Assembly: GCA_021738065.1 (NCBI GenBank) | Contig: JAIPCT010000008.1 | Span: forward strand, 1-62,810 | DNA length: 62,810 nt | Reading direction: 5' to 3' | DNA from: Burkholderiaceae bacterium | Lineage (GTDB): Bacteria > Pseudomonadota > Gammaproteobacteria > Burkholderiales > Rhodocyclaceae | In this document: piece after piece, positions 9,848 through 18,930 of the stretch | Layout: each line of letters opens with the position of its first letter | Numbering within the stretch: the stretch's first letter is position 1 | Position numbers and translations under genes: made by a program | The notes under the pieces: generated by a model | The model's input: only the letters and a program-made list of their open reading frames with translations | Databases searched by the model: none | Told to the model about the DNA's origin: nothing

Positions 9848-10097
9848 CGATTTACCATAATTGCGGGCACGCCACAAAGACCTGTGCCTGCAGTGTGTTT
9901 GTGTACTATTCCTGAACCTACGTATATCCCGCAGTTTGTAGCGTTATTCCCGGATGCACAAATGTGGACCGCTTTGAGACTATTTGAGCGACAGCCTCAA
10001 AACATGAAGAAGTCAGATTTTAGCTTCGATTCAATGCTATTGGGCAGCCAAAATCCCTGCAGTCCCTTAAGCGCAGCGAAGGTAGCTTAGAACTCAC

Positions 10098-10922
10098 ATG
10101 GCACCCAACGATAATCAAGACATCAGCACTGCCGAATTTGCCCAGTTTCAGAAGCTGATCTACAAGATCGCCGGAATCAGCCTGGCCGACTCCAAGAAAG
10201 TGCTGTTGGTGGGCCGCCTGGGGCGGCGGATCAAGCACTACAAGTTGTCAAGCTTCGGCGAATACTATCGTCTGGTGTCCAGCGGGACCGCAACCGACGA
10301 GTTGCAGATCATGGTCGATTTGCTGACCACCAACGAGACCTATTTCTTTCGCGAAGCGGCGCACTTCGAGTTCCTCACCAAGACCATTCTTGGCGGACGC
10401 TCGACGACCAGCCCATTCAGTATCTGGAGCGCCGCATCGTCAACCGGTGAAGAAATCTACACCCTGGCATTCGTGCTCGCCGACACACTGGGTCTCGATG
10501 CACCCTGGAGTATTACCGGTTCGGACATCTCGACCAGTGTTCTGGCAACCGCCGAGCGCGGTCTGTACTGGCTGGATCGGACGCGGGGCCTTCCTCAGTC
10601 CTACCTGCGCAAATACTGCCTGAAGGGCGTGCGCAGCCAGGAGGGCGGCTTCATGATCGCACCCGAGATCAAGCGACACACCAAGTTCCTCCAAGTCAAT
10701 CTGAATCAGTCCCTGCCTGCGGCCATCGGCAAGTTCAATGTTATTTTTCTGCGTAATGTCATGATCTATTTCGACGCTGAAACCAAGCGCCAGGTTGTGT
10801 CGCGACTGGTCGAGAAACTGCACCCCGGTGGCTATTTCATAGTCGGCCATTCAGAAAGCCTGAACGGGCTCACGGACAGTCTGCGCGTCGTCAAACCCAC
10901 CATTTATCAACTTCCAGAATAG
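10098..10922 (+). CDS. cheR: Chemoreceptor glutamate methyltransferase CheR
   Basis: A 274-residue enzyme that methylates receptor glutamates using S-adenosylmethionine. The all-alpha N-terminal domain (about 1-85) is followed by the SAM-binding fold. It has TTNETYFFRE, the SAM loop WSAASSTGEEIYTLA, and FLRNVMIYFD near the end, all CheR hallmarks. It starts the main chemotaxis run and cheB follows after 9 bp. The 250 bp before it separates it from the divergent FixJ-type gene; I saw only weak promoter-like hexamers there and do not call one. Confidence 0.96.
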   Translation: MAPNDNQDISTAEFAQFQKLIYKIAGISLADSKKVLLVGRLGRRIKHYKLSSFGEYYRLVSSGTATDELQIMVDLLTTNETYFFREAAHFEFLTKTILGGRSTTSPFSIWSAASSTGEEIYTLAFVLADTLGLDAPWSITGSDISTSVLATAERGLYWLDRTRGLPQSYLRKYCLKGVRSQEGGFMIAPEIKRHTKFLQVNLNQSLPAAIGKFNVIFLRNVMIYFDAETKRQVVSRLVEKLHPGGYFIVGHSESLNGLTDSLRVVKPTIYQLPE

Positions 10923-10931
10923 ATCCAGGGC

Positions 10932-12011
10932 ATGGTAAACAAAATCAAGGTAATGATCGTCGATGATTCGGCGGTGGTTCGCCAGGTGAATCGGGAGACC
11001 CTTGAGCGTGAACCCGACATCGAAGTCATCGGGGCAGCCGCGGATCCACTCTACGCCCTCGAAAAGATGAAAATCCAGTGGCCTGACGTGCTGGTCATCG
11101 ATATCGAAATGCCGCGCATGGATGGCCTGACTTTCCTCAAAAAGATCATGGCCGAGCACCCGACACCCACGATCATCTGTTCTTCGCTGGCCGAAAAAGG
11201 AGCGTCCGCAACCATCGACGCCCTGGCGGCCGGCGCCCTCTCCATCATCACCAAACCAAAATTGGGGGTGAAACAGTTTTTGCAGGATGCCGGAAACGAT
11301 CTAGCCATGGCAGTGCGCGCGGCGGCTCGCGCCAACATGCGGCGCGTCAGCCCAGGTGCGACTCGCCACACTTCGCCGCCACCCAAACTGACCGCCGACG
11401 CAGTGTTGGCGGCACAGGTCGCAAGCACTCGTGCCATGGCTGACACCACAGACCGGGTCGTCGCCATCGGCACCTCCACCGGCGGCACTCAGGCGCTCGA
11501 AGCCGTGCTGACCCGCTTACCGAACGTCGGCAGCGGCATCGTCATCGTGCAGCACATGCCGGAAAAATTCACCGCCATGTTTGCCGCGCGCTTGAACGGA
11601 CTGTGCAAACTGGAAGTGCGTGAAGCGCAGAACGGCGACAGGGTAATGCCCGGACGCGCGCTGATTGCACCAGGAGGCCGGCACATGATGCTGCGGCGCA
11701 GCGGCGCGCAATATTACGTTGAAGTTGCCGATGGCCCGCTGGTCAATCGGCACAAGCCCTCGGTCGATGTGCTGTTTCGTTCCGTGGCACAGATTGCGGG
11801 ACGCAATGCTTTGGGTGTGATCATGACGGGCATGGGCGACGACGGCGCCCGCGGCATGAAGGAAATGCACGACGCGGGAGCGAAGACCGTCGCCGAAGAC
11901 GAGTCGACCTGCGTTGTGTTTGGCATGCCCAAAGAAGCCATCAAATTGGGCGGGGTCGATCGCGTTGTGCCGCTGGGCCGCATACCTGAAGAAATCATAG
12001 CCTACGGCTGA
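10932..12011 (+). CDS. cheB: Chemoreceptor methylesterase/deamidase CheB
   Basis: A 359-residue protein. The receiver (1-125) has Asp57 in [11 protein letters not shown] and Lys in TKPK. A linker leads to the catalytic domain (about 172-355) with the triad Ser182 (GTSTGG), His208 (VQHMP) and Asp304 (TGMGDDGA). Phosphorylation by CheA relieves inhibition, and the enzyme then demethylates receptors. It follows cheR by 9 bp and precedes cheD by 30 bp, so the three adaptation genes look like one unit (order R-B-D). Confidence 0.96.
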   Translation: MVNKIKVMIVDDSAVVRQVNRETLEREPDIEVIGAAADPLYALEKMKIQWPDVLVIDIEMPRMDGLTFLKKIMAEHPTPTIICSSLAEKGASATIDALAAGALSIITKPKLGVKQFLQDAGNDLAMAVRAAARANMRRVSPGATRHTSPPPKLTADAVLAAQVASTRAMADTTDRVVAIGTSTGGTQALEAVLTRLPNVGSGIVIVQHMPEKFTAMFAARLNGLCKLEVREAQNGDRVMPGRALIAPGGRHMMLRRSGAQYYVEVADGPLVNRHKPSVDVLFRSVAQIAGRNALGVIMTGMGDDGARGMKEMHDAGAKTVAEDESTCVVFGMPKEAIKLGGVDRVVPLGRIPEEIIAYG

Positions 12012-12041
12012 TGGCCGACTGGAACCCGATCAAGCCGCGCC

Positions 12042-12632
12042 ATGTCTCCCACTAATCAAAACGCCAAGAATCTGGAACGAATCGGCCGCAATATAAATCC
12101 GGGTGGATGGGCTGTCGAAGTCGAACGCCCCATCACCACTTTGCTGGGGTCTTGCGTCGCGGTCTGCCTCTACGATCCGAAGCTGCGCATGGCCGGTATG
12201 AATCACTTTCTGTTGCCTAGCCGCACCAAATCGTCAGTCGATGACACGGATGTCATTCTGGCCGGTGACTATTCGATGGAAGTGCTGTTGAACACCATGC
12301 TCAACAAAGGGGCCGCAAAAAATCGCCTGATCGCCAAGGCCTTCGGCGGGGGAACTATTGTGACCTCGATTTTAATGGCCATCGGGCAACGCAATGCCGA
12401 GTTTGCCAAAGAATGGCTGGAGCGCGAAGAAATACCTCTGGTGGCCCAGGATTTTGGCGGCGCCTGGTCGCGCAAGGTCATCTTTACGCCGGACGGCGGA
12501 GATGCCTTTTGTCGACGCTTGCCAATCAGTCAGCCCGGCGTGCAGGCCGTTGTCAGTGCCGAGCGTGACTACGAAAAATCATTGGAAAGCCCCGCTAAAA
12601 CATCGACCGAAAAGAGGATCGAACTATTTTGA
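12042..12632 (+). CDS. cheD: Chemoreceptor glutamine deamidase CheD
   Basis: A 196-residue protein. The catalytic Cys38 lies in TTLLGSCVAVCLYDP and His55 in AGMNHFLLP, with the conserved KAFGGG and the NAEFAKEWLEREEIPLVAQD segment following. CheD deamidates receptor Gln to Glu and in some species cooperates with other adaptation proteins. The start ATG lies 30 bp after cheB. The C-terminal about 25 residues are polar and probably disordered. Confidence 0.95.
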   Translation: MSPTNQNAKNLERIGRNINPGGWAVEVERPITTLLGSCVAVCLYDPKLRMAGMNHFLLPSRTKSSVDDTDVILAGDYSMEVLLNTMLNKGAAKNRLIAKAFGGGTIVTSILMAIGQRNAEFAKEWLEREEIPLVAQDFGGAWSRKVIFTPDGGDAFCRRLPISQPGVQAVVSAERDYEKSLESPAKTSTEKRIELF

Positions 12633-12702
12633 GTGCCAACATGCGCGTAACCCAACGACGCCGTGTTTCTCCGCTTTTTCATTTGGCGCAAGGATAGCCA
12701 GA

Positions 12703-13548
12703 GTGGATGCGAAAACAATTCTGTCCCGGATTGCCGAAGTCGCCGAGAGTGACACCATGGCTTTTCCAAGCACGACGGAACTGGCACTCAAGGTGCAACG
12801 TGTTCTGGACGATCCGGACTGTTCGGTCGATCAACTGGCAAAACTTGTGCAAGCCGATCCCCTGCTGGCAGCCCGTGTCGTTGCCGTGGCGAATTCGGTG
12901 GCCTACAATCGGTCGGGTCAAGCGATTTCCAATGTGCGCAGCGCCGTGTTGCGTATCGGCTCCAAATCCTTGAGAGGTTTGGCCGCCGCTGTGGTGGTGC
13001 GGCAAATGGAGAGTATGGCGAGCAATCCCGTGCATCGTCAGATGGCCATGAAATTGTGGGAGCATACGGCGCATGTTGCGGCTCTCGCGCAGACCATTGC
13101 GCGCCGCTTTACTCATGTTGACCCGGATGCGGCCTTTTTTGCCGGTATCCTGCACGAGGTGGGCGGCTTCTATCTGATCGCCCGTGCTCCAGAGTATCCG
13201 GGATTGCTGGATGGCGAGCATGGCAGCCTGTTGGCATGGGATAGTGGCGGCGCCGCCGAAGTCGGGCGCGCGGTGCTTAAAGGACTGGGCGTACCCGCAA
13301 CGGCAATGGAAGCAATTGAAGGCATGTGGGAAGGCTACCTCGCGATGCCGCCACATTCTCTCGCTGACACACTGCTGTTGGCCGACCATTTGGCGCCCGT
13401 GGAGTCGCCACTGTCTTTGCTGGCAGGCACCGGCAAAGAAGGCACTGAAGCTCAGATTGACGTTGCACTTGATGATTCGACACTCAGTGGGCTCCTTGCC
13501 GAATCGGCCGAGGAAGTCAGATCGCTGATTGATGCGTTGCGCTCCTAG
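12703..13548 (+). CDS. HDOD-domain signalling protein
   Basis: A 281-residue protein with an HDOD domain (about 20-215). Signatures are FPSTTELALKVQRVLDDP, ADPLLAARVVAVANS, SNVRSAVLRIG and the degenerate metal site in FAGILHEVGGFYL, where HD is replaced by HE. HDOD proteins are non-enzymatic relatives of HD hydrolases, often found beside chemotaxis or c-di-GMP genes. The GTG at 12703 is chosen because AAGGA lies 8-12 bases upstream and the homologous region begins there; the frame is open back into cheD. It sits between cheD and cheV, so a role in receptor-array output is inferred only. Confidence 0.82.
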   Translation: MDAKTILSRIAEVAESDTMAFPSTTELALKVQRVLDDPDCSVDQLAKLVQADPLLAARVVAVANSVAYNRSGQAISNVRSAVLRIGSKSLRGLAAAVVVRQMESMASNPVHRQMAMKLWEHTAHVAALAQTIARRFTHVDPDAAFFAGILHEVGGFYLIARAPEYPGLLDGEHGSLLAWDSGGAAEVGRAVLKGLGVPATAMEAIEGMWEGYLAMPPHSLADTLLLADHLAPVESPLSLLAGTGKEGTEAQIDVALDDSTLSGLLAESAEEVRSLIDALRS

Positions 13549-13612
13549 ATTAGAATGAGTTTTCTCATGCGATATCGTTCAGTTTTACCCTGTCTCACGG
13601 GCGCTGAGAGGA

Positions 13613-13659
13613 AATGAGCCAGACCAGGCACCGACCGGTCGTCGGCACCCGGGCTCATT
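13613..13659 (+). promoter_or_regulatory. Possible structured leader upstream of cheV
   Basis: The arms AATGAGCC (13613-13620) and GGCTCATT (13652-13659) are perfectly complementary over 8 bp. They enclose a smaller stem, CCGAC/GTCGG, with a CGGTC loop. It lies in the 165-bp gap before cheV, 55 bp ahead of its start. It has no T-run, so a terminator is unlikely. Function is unknown. Confidence 0.4.
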
Positions 13660-13713
13660 CCGGCAAGGGGAGACAGGGGTGCTGCAGGCCAAGGCTTGAT
13701 GAAAGGTTTGATC

Positions 13714-15648
13714 ATGTCTGAACTATTGAAGAATATCGATGCCCGTACCCGTCTGGCGGGAACCAACAAACTCGAAATTTTGTTGTTCTCCCTGGCAACC
13801 GACCCACGCACCGGGCGGCGCGAGACTTTCGGTATCAACGTCTTCAAGGTGCGTGAAGTCATCCCCACGCCCGCTTTGACGGTTGCTCCGGATATGGCGA
13901 CAGCGGTAAAAGGCATGGTCAGCTTGCGCGGTGCACTCGTGCCCGTGGTCGACTTGAGTGAATTTGTCGGTGTTGTCTCGGACACCCCGCGCGAAATCAT
14001 GATCGTCACCGAATACAACGGTAGAACCCAGGGATTCCTGGTTGAGTCGGTCGATACCATCCTCCGTCTCGACTGGTCGCAGATGCGCGTACCGCCAGAA
14101 ATGCTGACCGCCAACCTGGGTGGGCTGGTGACGGCTGTCACGGAACTGGAAGATGGCCGCCTGGTCATGTTGCTGGACGTCGAAAGGATACTGTCCGAAA
14201 CCGCCAAGTCCGACGATAGCGCTGCTTTTCAGGACATTCCCCACCTCGGTCGCGATGACTTGACGGTGCTTTTCGCCGATGACTCCTCCGTGGCGCGCGG
14301 GCAGATCAAGCGCACGCTGGACGCCATGGGCTTGCACTCGATCAGCGCGGTGAACGGCCGCGCGGCATGGGACGAGTTGAGACGCATCGCCGAGAAAGCG
14401 GAAGCTGCCGGACGGCCCGTGAGCGATTTTATTCAACTGATCCTGACCGACGTCGAGATGCCGGAAATGGATGGCTATCTCCTGACGCGCAGCATCAAGG
14501 GAGATCCGCGCTTCAATGGCATTCCGGTGCTGATGCACTCGTCCCTGTCTTCGATGTCCAATCAACAGTTGGGCCGCTCTGTCGGAGTCGACGATTACAT
14601 TCCAAAATTCGAGCCGCATCGCCTGGCGGAAACATTGGTTTATCGGCTGCTGGGCAAGAACGCCAGCGCATTGGTGCCGATGAAGAACGCGCTTGTACCA
14701 GCGTTTACGAATCCAGCCGGAATGCTCGCCAGCGTCGATGCACGCACCAAGCTGGCCGGTTCCAATCAGATGGAGATCCTGTTGTTTTCACTGGGAACTC
14801 ATGAGCTGTTCGGGATCAATGTGTTCAAGATACGCGAAGTCAGCCATACGCCCGACATTACCCGGACACCCAACATGCCGCGCGGCGTTGAGGGACTTGT
14901 CAGCCTGCGCGGTAGCGTGATTCCGGTTTTGTCGCTGTCCGTGGTCATGCAACTCAATGATGCGCCTTCTACCCTGGCACCGTCGATGATGGTTGCGGAA
15001 TACAACAAGCGCAACCTCGGGTTTCTTGTCGAGCAAGTTGATCGGATCATTCGTGTTGCCTGGGACAAAGTCCGGGCAACCGAGTCCGTCACCGGCGAAA
15101 CGCATGGCTACATTTCCGCCATCACGGAATTGCCCGATGGCCGCCTGGTTTCGATCCTCGATGTGGAACAGATCATGGCAAACACTTTTGGCGAAGCTGT
15201 CGTCGGACCGCTGGATCCGATTACCGGCGGTGATGCGATGAATATTTTCTTTGTCGATGACTCGATGGTGGCGCGGAAAAAGATTGCCGAGGTTCTGGAC
15301 AAACTATCCCTCAGGCACAAGCATGCACAGAATGGAATGGAAGCGTGGACCCGACTGTCCGGCATGGCAGCTCACGCACACCAGGCGGGGCATAGCGTGC
15401 GCGAGGAGCTGAATCTGATCCTGGTGGATGCGGAGATGCCGGAAATGGATGGCTATGTGCTGACCAAGAACATCAAATCCGACAGACGTTTTGATGGTAT
15501 CCCGGTGGTCATGCACTCGTCACTGTCGTCCGAGGCAAATCATGCCATGGGAAAAAGCGTCGGCGTCGATGCCTACGTCGCGAAGTTCGACGCTGAGGTC
15601 TTGTCGCAGACCCTGCGGGCGCAGTTGCAAATGAACACTCGAAACTGA
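13714..15648 (+). CDS. cheV: Tandem CheV: CheW-REC-CheW-REC fusion
   Basis: A 644-residue protein built of two complete CheV units. Unit 1 spans residues 1-320 (CheW about 20-165, receiver 183-315, Asp246 in TDVEMPEMDG) and unit 2 spans 335-644 (CheW 350-492, receiver 508-640, Asp572 in VDAEMPEMDG). The units begin alike, IDARTRLAGTNK against VDARTKLAGSNQ, indicating internal duplication. CheV couples receptors to CheA and has a phospho-tunable receiver. Usual CheV length is about 300-330 residues, so this is twice that. The ATG at 13714 has AAAGG 6 bases upstream. cheY follows after 12 bp. Both phospho-acceptors are intact, so both halves could act as phosphate sinks. Confidence 0.93.
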   Translation: MSELLKNIDARTRLAGTNKLEILLFSLATDPRTGRRETFGINVFKVREVIPTPALTVAPDMATAVKGMVSLRGALVPVVDLSEFVGVVSDTPREIMIVTEYNGRTQGFLVESVDTILRLDWSQMRVPPEMLTANLGGLVTAVTELEDGRLVMLLDVERILSETAKSDDSAAFQDIPHLGRDDLTVLFADDSSVARGQIKRTLDAMGLHSISAVNGRAAWDELRRIAEKAEAAGRPVSDFIQLILTDVEMPEMDGYLLTRSIKGDPRFNGIPVLMHSSLSSMSNQQLGRSVGVDDYIPKFEPHRLAETLVYRLLGKNASALVPMKNALVPAFTNPAGMLASVDARTKLAGSNQMEILLFSLGTHELFGINVFKIREVSHTPDITRTPNMPRGVEGLVSLRGSVIPVLSLSVVMQLNDAPSTLAPSMMVAEYNKRNLGFLVEQVDRIIRVAWDKVRATESVTGETHGYISAITELPDGRLVSILDVEQIMANTFGEAVVGPLDPITGGDAMNIFFVDDSMVARKKIAEVLDKLSLRHKHAQNGMEAWTRLSGMAAHAHQAGHSVREELNLILVDAEMPEMDGYVLTKNIKSDRRFDGIPVVMHSSLSSEANHAMGKSVGVDAYVAKFDAEVLSQTLRAQLQMNTRN

Positions 15649-15660
15649 AAAGGAATAGTC

Positions 15661-16062
15661 ATGGTGGTAGAACCGGCAAAATTGAAGTTTCTCGTGGTTG
15701 ACGATTTTTCAACGATGCGAAGAATCGTCCGCAATCTGCTCAAGGAATTGGGCTACACCAACGCTGACGAGGCCGAAGATGGCGCCATCGCCCTGCAGAA
15801 ACTCCAGGCAGGCGGGTTTGATTTTGTCGTCACCGACTGGAACATGCCGAATATGGACGGACTCCAGCTGCTGCAGGCAGTGCGCGCCGATCCTGCGCTG
15901 AAACATTTGCCAGTTCTCATGATTACTGCCGAAGCGAAAAAGGAAAACATCATCAGCGCCGCCCAGGCAGGGGCTTCGGGGTACATCGTCAAGCCATTTA
16001 CAGCGGGAACTTTGGGCGAAAAACTCACAAAAGTGTTTGAAAAGCTGGGATGGACCATCTGA
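15661..16062 (+). CDS. cheY: Chemotaxis response regulator CheY
   Basis: A 133-residue single-domain receiver. It has the acidic pair Asp14-Asp15 ([10 protein letters not shown]), phospho-acceptor Asp59 ([10 protein letters not shown]), Thr in [11 protein letters not shown] and Lys in VKPFTAGTL. The phosphorylated form binds FliM at the motor switch. The ATG at 15661 follows AAAAGGAATAGTC. Its TGA overlaps the cheZ ATG by one base (TGATG), suggesting translational coupling. Confidence 0.97.
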   Translation: MVVEPAKLKFLVVDDFSTMRRIVRNLLKELGYTNADEAEDGAIALQKLQAGGFDFVVTDWNMPNMDGLQLLQAVRADPALKHLPVLMITAEAKKENIISAAQAGASGYIVKPFTAGTLGEKLTKVFEKLGWTI

Positions 16063-16931
16063 TGACGGAGAGCAATCCAATAGGTTCCGGCCACATGGAC
16101 AATCCAATCACACATGACGACGGTAGCGACTCGGACGATCTACAGGCATTGTTCGACAGCATCGCTGCCGGTGCGCCGCCCTCGCCGCCCATTGCAGCGC
16201 CTGCCAGCCCTAGCCCGGATTTGACCGGCGATTCGGACGATCTGCAGGCATTGTTTGATAGCGTCAGCGCCAATGCTTCACCCGATACCCCTCCTGCGCC
16301 AAGTGCGTCGACCGGCGTGACCGATCCGCAAGAAGTGGTTTTCAATCGCCTCGGCCATCTGGCCCGGCAGTTGCATGAAAGTCTGCGTGGTCTGGGAGTA
16401 GACAAGCTGCTGGAGGATTCGGCGCGACAGATACCCGATGCCCGCGAACGCCTGACGTATATCGCGCAAATGACCGAGCAGGCAGCCTCCCGTGTCCTGA
16501 ACGCGACAGATATCGCCAAGCCGCTGCAGGACGAACTCATAGCGAAATCGGAAGGTCTCGCTCAAGCTTGGGAAAAAATGTTCGCAAACCAGTTGTCAGT
16601 GGATGAGTTCAAGACACTGGCGACCGACACCCGCAGTTTCTTCCTGATGGCGCCGGCCAGCTTGAAGCTGACCAACGAGCAGTTGACCGAGATCATGATG
16701 GCCCAGGACTTTCAGGACCTGACCGGCCAGGTCATCAAGAAAGTTGTGGATATCGTGCAAGGGCTGGAGTCGCAACTACTGAACCTGTTACTCGAAGCCA
16801 TGCCTGAACAACGCAAGGCCATGACCTCCGATGGACTGCTCAACGGCCCGGTGATCAGCAAAGAGGGACGCACGGACATTGTCGAAGACCAGGCTCAGGT
16901 GGATTCACTATTGGACAGCCTGGGTTTCTAG
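16062..16931 (+). CDS. cheZ: CheY-P phosphatase CheZ
   Basis: A 289-residue protein. The four-helix catalytic hairpin includes QDFQDLTGQVIKKV with the Gln and Asp family residues. The C-terminus QVDSLLDSLGF is the CheY-binding peptide. The ATG overlapping the cheY stop is used here; an in-frame ATG 33 bp later is an alternative. The N-terminus is odd: two near-identical segments, DSDDLQALFDS at residues 23-33 and 57-67, separated by a Pro/Ala-rich linker. They resemble the C-terminal CheY-docking peptide. Standard CheZ is about 210-220 residues, so the N-terminal extension explains the extra length. Confidence 0.94.
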   Translation: MTESNPIGSGHMDNPITHDDGSDSDDLQALFDSIAAGAPPSPPIAAPASPSPDLTGDSDDLQALFDSVSANASPDTPPAPSASTGVTDPQEVVFNRLGHLARQLHESLRGLGVDKLLEDSARQIPDARERLTYIAQMTEQAASRVLNATDIAKPLQDELIAKSEGLAQAWEKMFANQLSVDEFKTLATDTRSFFLMAPASLKLTNEQLTEIMMAQDFQDLTGQVIKKVVDIVQGLESQLLNLLLEAMPEQRKAMTSDGLLNGPVISKEGRTDIVEDQAQVDSLLDSLGF

Positions 16932-16962
16932 ACCCCAATGTCCAGGACACTAGGAGTAGGGA

Positions 16963-18867
16963 ATGAGTGATTTTCAGGGAATGGAAGACCTGCTCCAGGA
17001 TTTCATGGTCGAAGCGGGTGACTTGCTTTCCAGTGTCGACAACAAACTGGTGGATCTCGAGCAAAACCCCAATGACCAGGCGCTGCTCAATGACATTTTC
17101 CGTGGATTTCACACCATCAAGGGCGGCGCGGGCTTCCTCAATGCAACGGAGCTGGTGACGCTTTGTCATTTGACAGAGAATCTTTTCGACCTGCTGCGAA
17201 ACAATCAGCTGCGTATCAGCGGCGAAATCATGGATGTAATACTCGCCGCCACGGGTGGCGTTCGTACCATGTTCGATACACTCGAACTCGGCATGCTCCC
17301 CTCTCCGGCCGATCCGCGCTTGCTGGCCAATTTGAAATCCGCTCTTGCCGGCGAGACGATTGCACCAATCGCCTCATTGCCTGCCGCGAACGCTGCCGCA
17401 GTCACGCCGGAGTTGCCTGCCGGTTCCGGCGGCCCCGATTGGAATGGCTTGTTTGCCGCGGTGACTGGCACTGTGCCGCCATCGCCCCAGTTCGCACCTG
17501 CAATCGAAAGCGTGGTCCCGCCGGATATGAGTCACAGTCTGGCGGGAGCGACGCCTGAACAAATCATCCATGCCGCAGTTGGCCGACGCGCCAGCGACGT
17601 GCCGGGGGCTGCCGCTCCTGTCGGACGGCGAGAAAATGAAAAGACTCGCGACAGTTCCATTCGAGTCGACACCACGCGCCTCGACCAGGTGCTCAATTTG
17701 TCGGGAGAAATCGGCCTGACCAAGAATCGCCTGACCGCGCTGCGCACCGACATCCTGAATGGCCATACCAGCCCGGAAATGCTTCAAGCGCTCGACCAGG
17801 CCGTGAGTCAGCTTGATTTGCTGGTATCGGACATGCAAAGCGCGGTGATGAAAACCCGCATGCAACCGATCGGCCGTCTGTTTCAGAAGTATCCGCGTAT
17901 CGCCCGCGATCTTGCCCGCAGCCTGGGCAAGGATGTTGAATTGGTCCTGGTCGGCGAAAACACCGAAATCGACAAGACGATGATCGAGGATCTGTCCGAT
18001 CCGATCATTCACTTGATCCGCAACGCGGTTGATCACGGCATCGAGTCGCCCGAGATTCGGCGCGCCGCAGGCAAACCGGAAAAGTCCCGGCTCCGGCTCG
18101 AAGCGCGTCAGGAAGGTGATCATATTGTCATTTTGATTGCCGATGACGGCCACGGCATGAATGCTGAAAGCTTGCGCGCCAAGGCGATCCAGAAAGGCCT
18201 GATTTCAGACGAGCAGGCCAACATGATGGATGAGCGGGAAAGCTTCAATCTCATCATGTTGCCGGGGTTCTCGACCAAGGATGTGAGTTCCAATGTTTCC
18301 GGTCGTGGCGTCGGCATGGACGTTGTCAAGACGAACATCCAAAAACTCAAGGGCAACATTGATATTCAATCAAATCTCGGGCAGGGATCGACATTTGTCA
18401 TTTCCCTGCCGTTGACGCTGGCAATTCTTCCCGTCCTGCTGGTGGAGCTTGGCCAACAACCGTTTGCCGTGCCACTTTCCATGGTGCGCGAAATTATTCC
18501 CCTTAATCCGACAGAAGTGCAGGAAGTCGGCGGCTGTGCCAATCTGGTAGTACGCGGCGAAGTCATGCCTTTGTTTCCCCTCTGTTATTTGCTGGGCTGG
18601 CAGTCTGAACGCCCACCCCGGTATGGTGTCCTGATGCAAACCGCGACGCACTCCTTCGTTCTTGCGGTCGATGGCTTCATGGGACGCGAGGACGCCGTAA
18701 TCAAATCGCTCGATGACTTCCGTCCCAAGGGAGTCGCCGGTGTCACCAATCTGTCGAACGGCAAGATCGTCCTGATTCTCGACATGAAGGAATTGTTCGC
18801 CATGGTCGGCGAATCGCGCGGAGTGCCGCGATCGGTGTTCATGCCGGCCGTAGCCTTGGCGGCCTGA
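16963..18867 (+). CDS. cheA: Chemotaxis histidine kinase CheA (second copy)
   Basis: A 634-residue kinase. P1/HPt has phospho-His50 in FRGFHTIKGGAGF. An Ala/Pro-rich linker (about 130-220) has no obvious CheY-docking P2 domain. P3 follows (about 222-300), then P4 ATPase with HLIRNAVDHGIE, ADDGHGMN and GRGVGMDVV, then the P5 CheW-like domain (about 490-625). It is distinct from the first CheA of the window, which does carry a P2-like domain. The ATG at 16963 follows AGGAGTAGGGA. It closes the cheV-cheY-cheZ-cheA unit and is the likely main kinase for this CheY. Confidence 0.95.
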   Translation: MSDFQGMEDLLQDFMVEAGDLLSSVDNKLVDLEQNPNDQALLNDIFRGFHTIKGGAGFLNATELVTLCHLTENLFDLLRNNQLRISGEIMDVILAATGGVRTMFDTLELGMLPSPADPRLLANLKSALAGETIAPIASLPAANAAAVTPELPAGSGGPDWNGLFAAVTGTVPPSPQFAPAIESVVPPDMSHSLAGATPEQIIHAAVGRRASDVPGAAAPVGRRENEKTRDSSIRVDTTRLDQVLNLSGEIGLTKNRLTALRTDILNGHTSPEMLQALDQAVSQLDLLVSDMQSAVMKTRMQPIGRLFQKYPRIARDLARSLGKDVELVLVGENTEIDKTMIEDLSDPIIHLIRNAVDHGIESPEIRRAAGKPEKSRLRLEARQEGDHIVILIADDGHGMNAESLRAKAIQKGLISDEQANMMDERESFNLIMLPGFSTKDVSSNVSGRGVGMDVVKTNIQKLKGNIDIQSNLGQGSTFVISLPLTLAILPVLLVELGQQPFAVPLSMVREIIPLNPTEVQEVGGCANLVVRGEVMPLFPLCYLLGWQSERPPRYGVLMQTATHSFVLAVDGFMGREDAVIKSLDDFRPKGVAGVTNLSNGKIVLILDMKELFAMVGESRGVPRSVFMPAVALAA

Positions 18868-18930
18868 TCTCTCCAGACTCCAAGCGCGGCAGATGGCGAG
18901 CGCCGTCGCTCCGGCTCCAAAGATTTCGGC

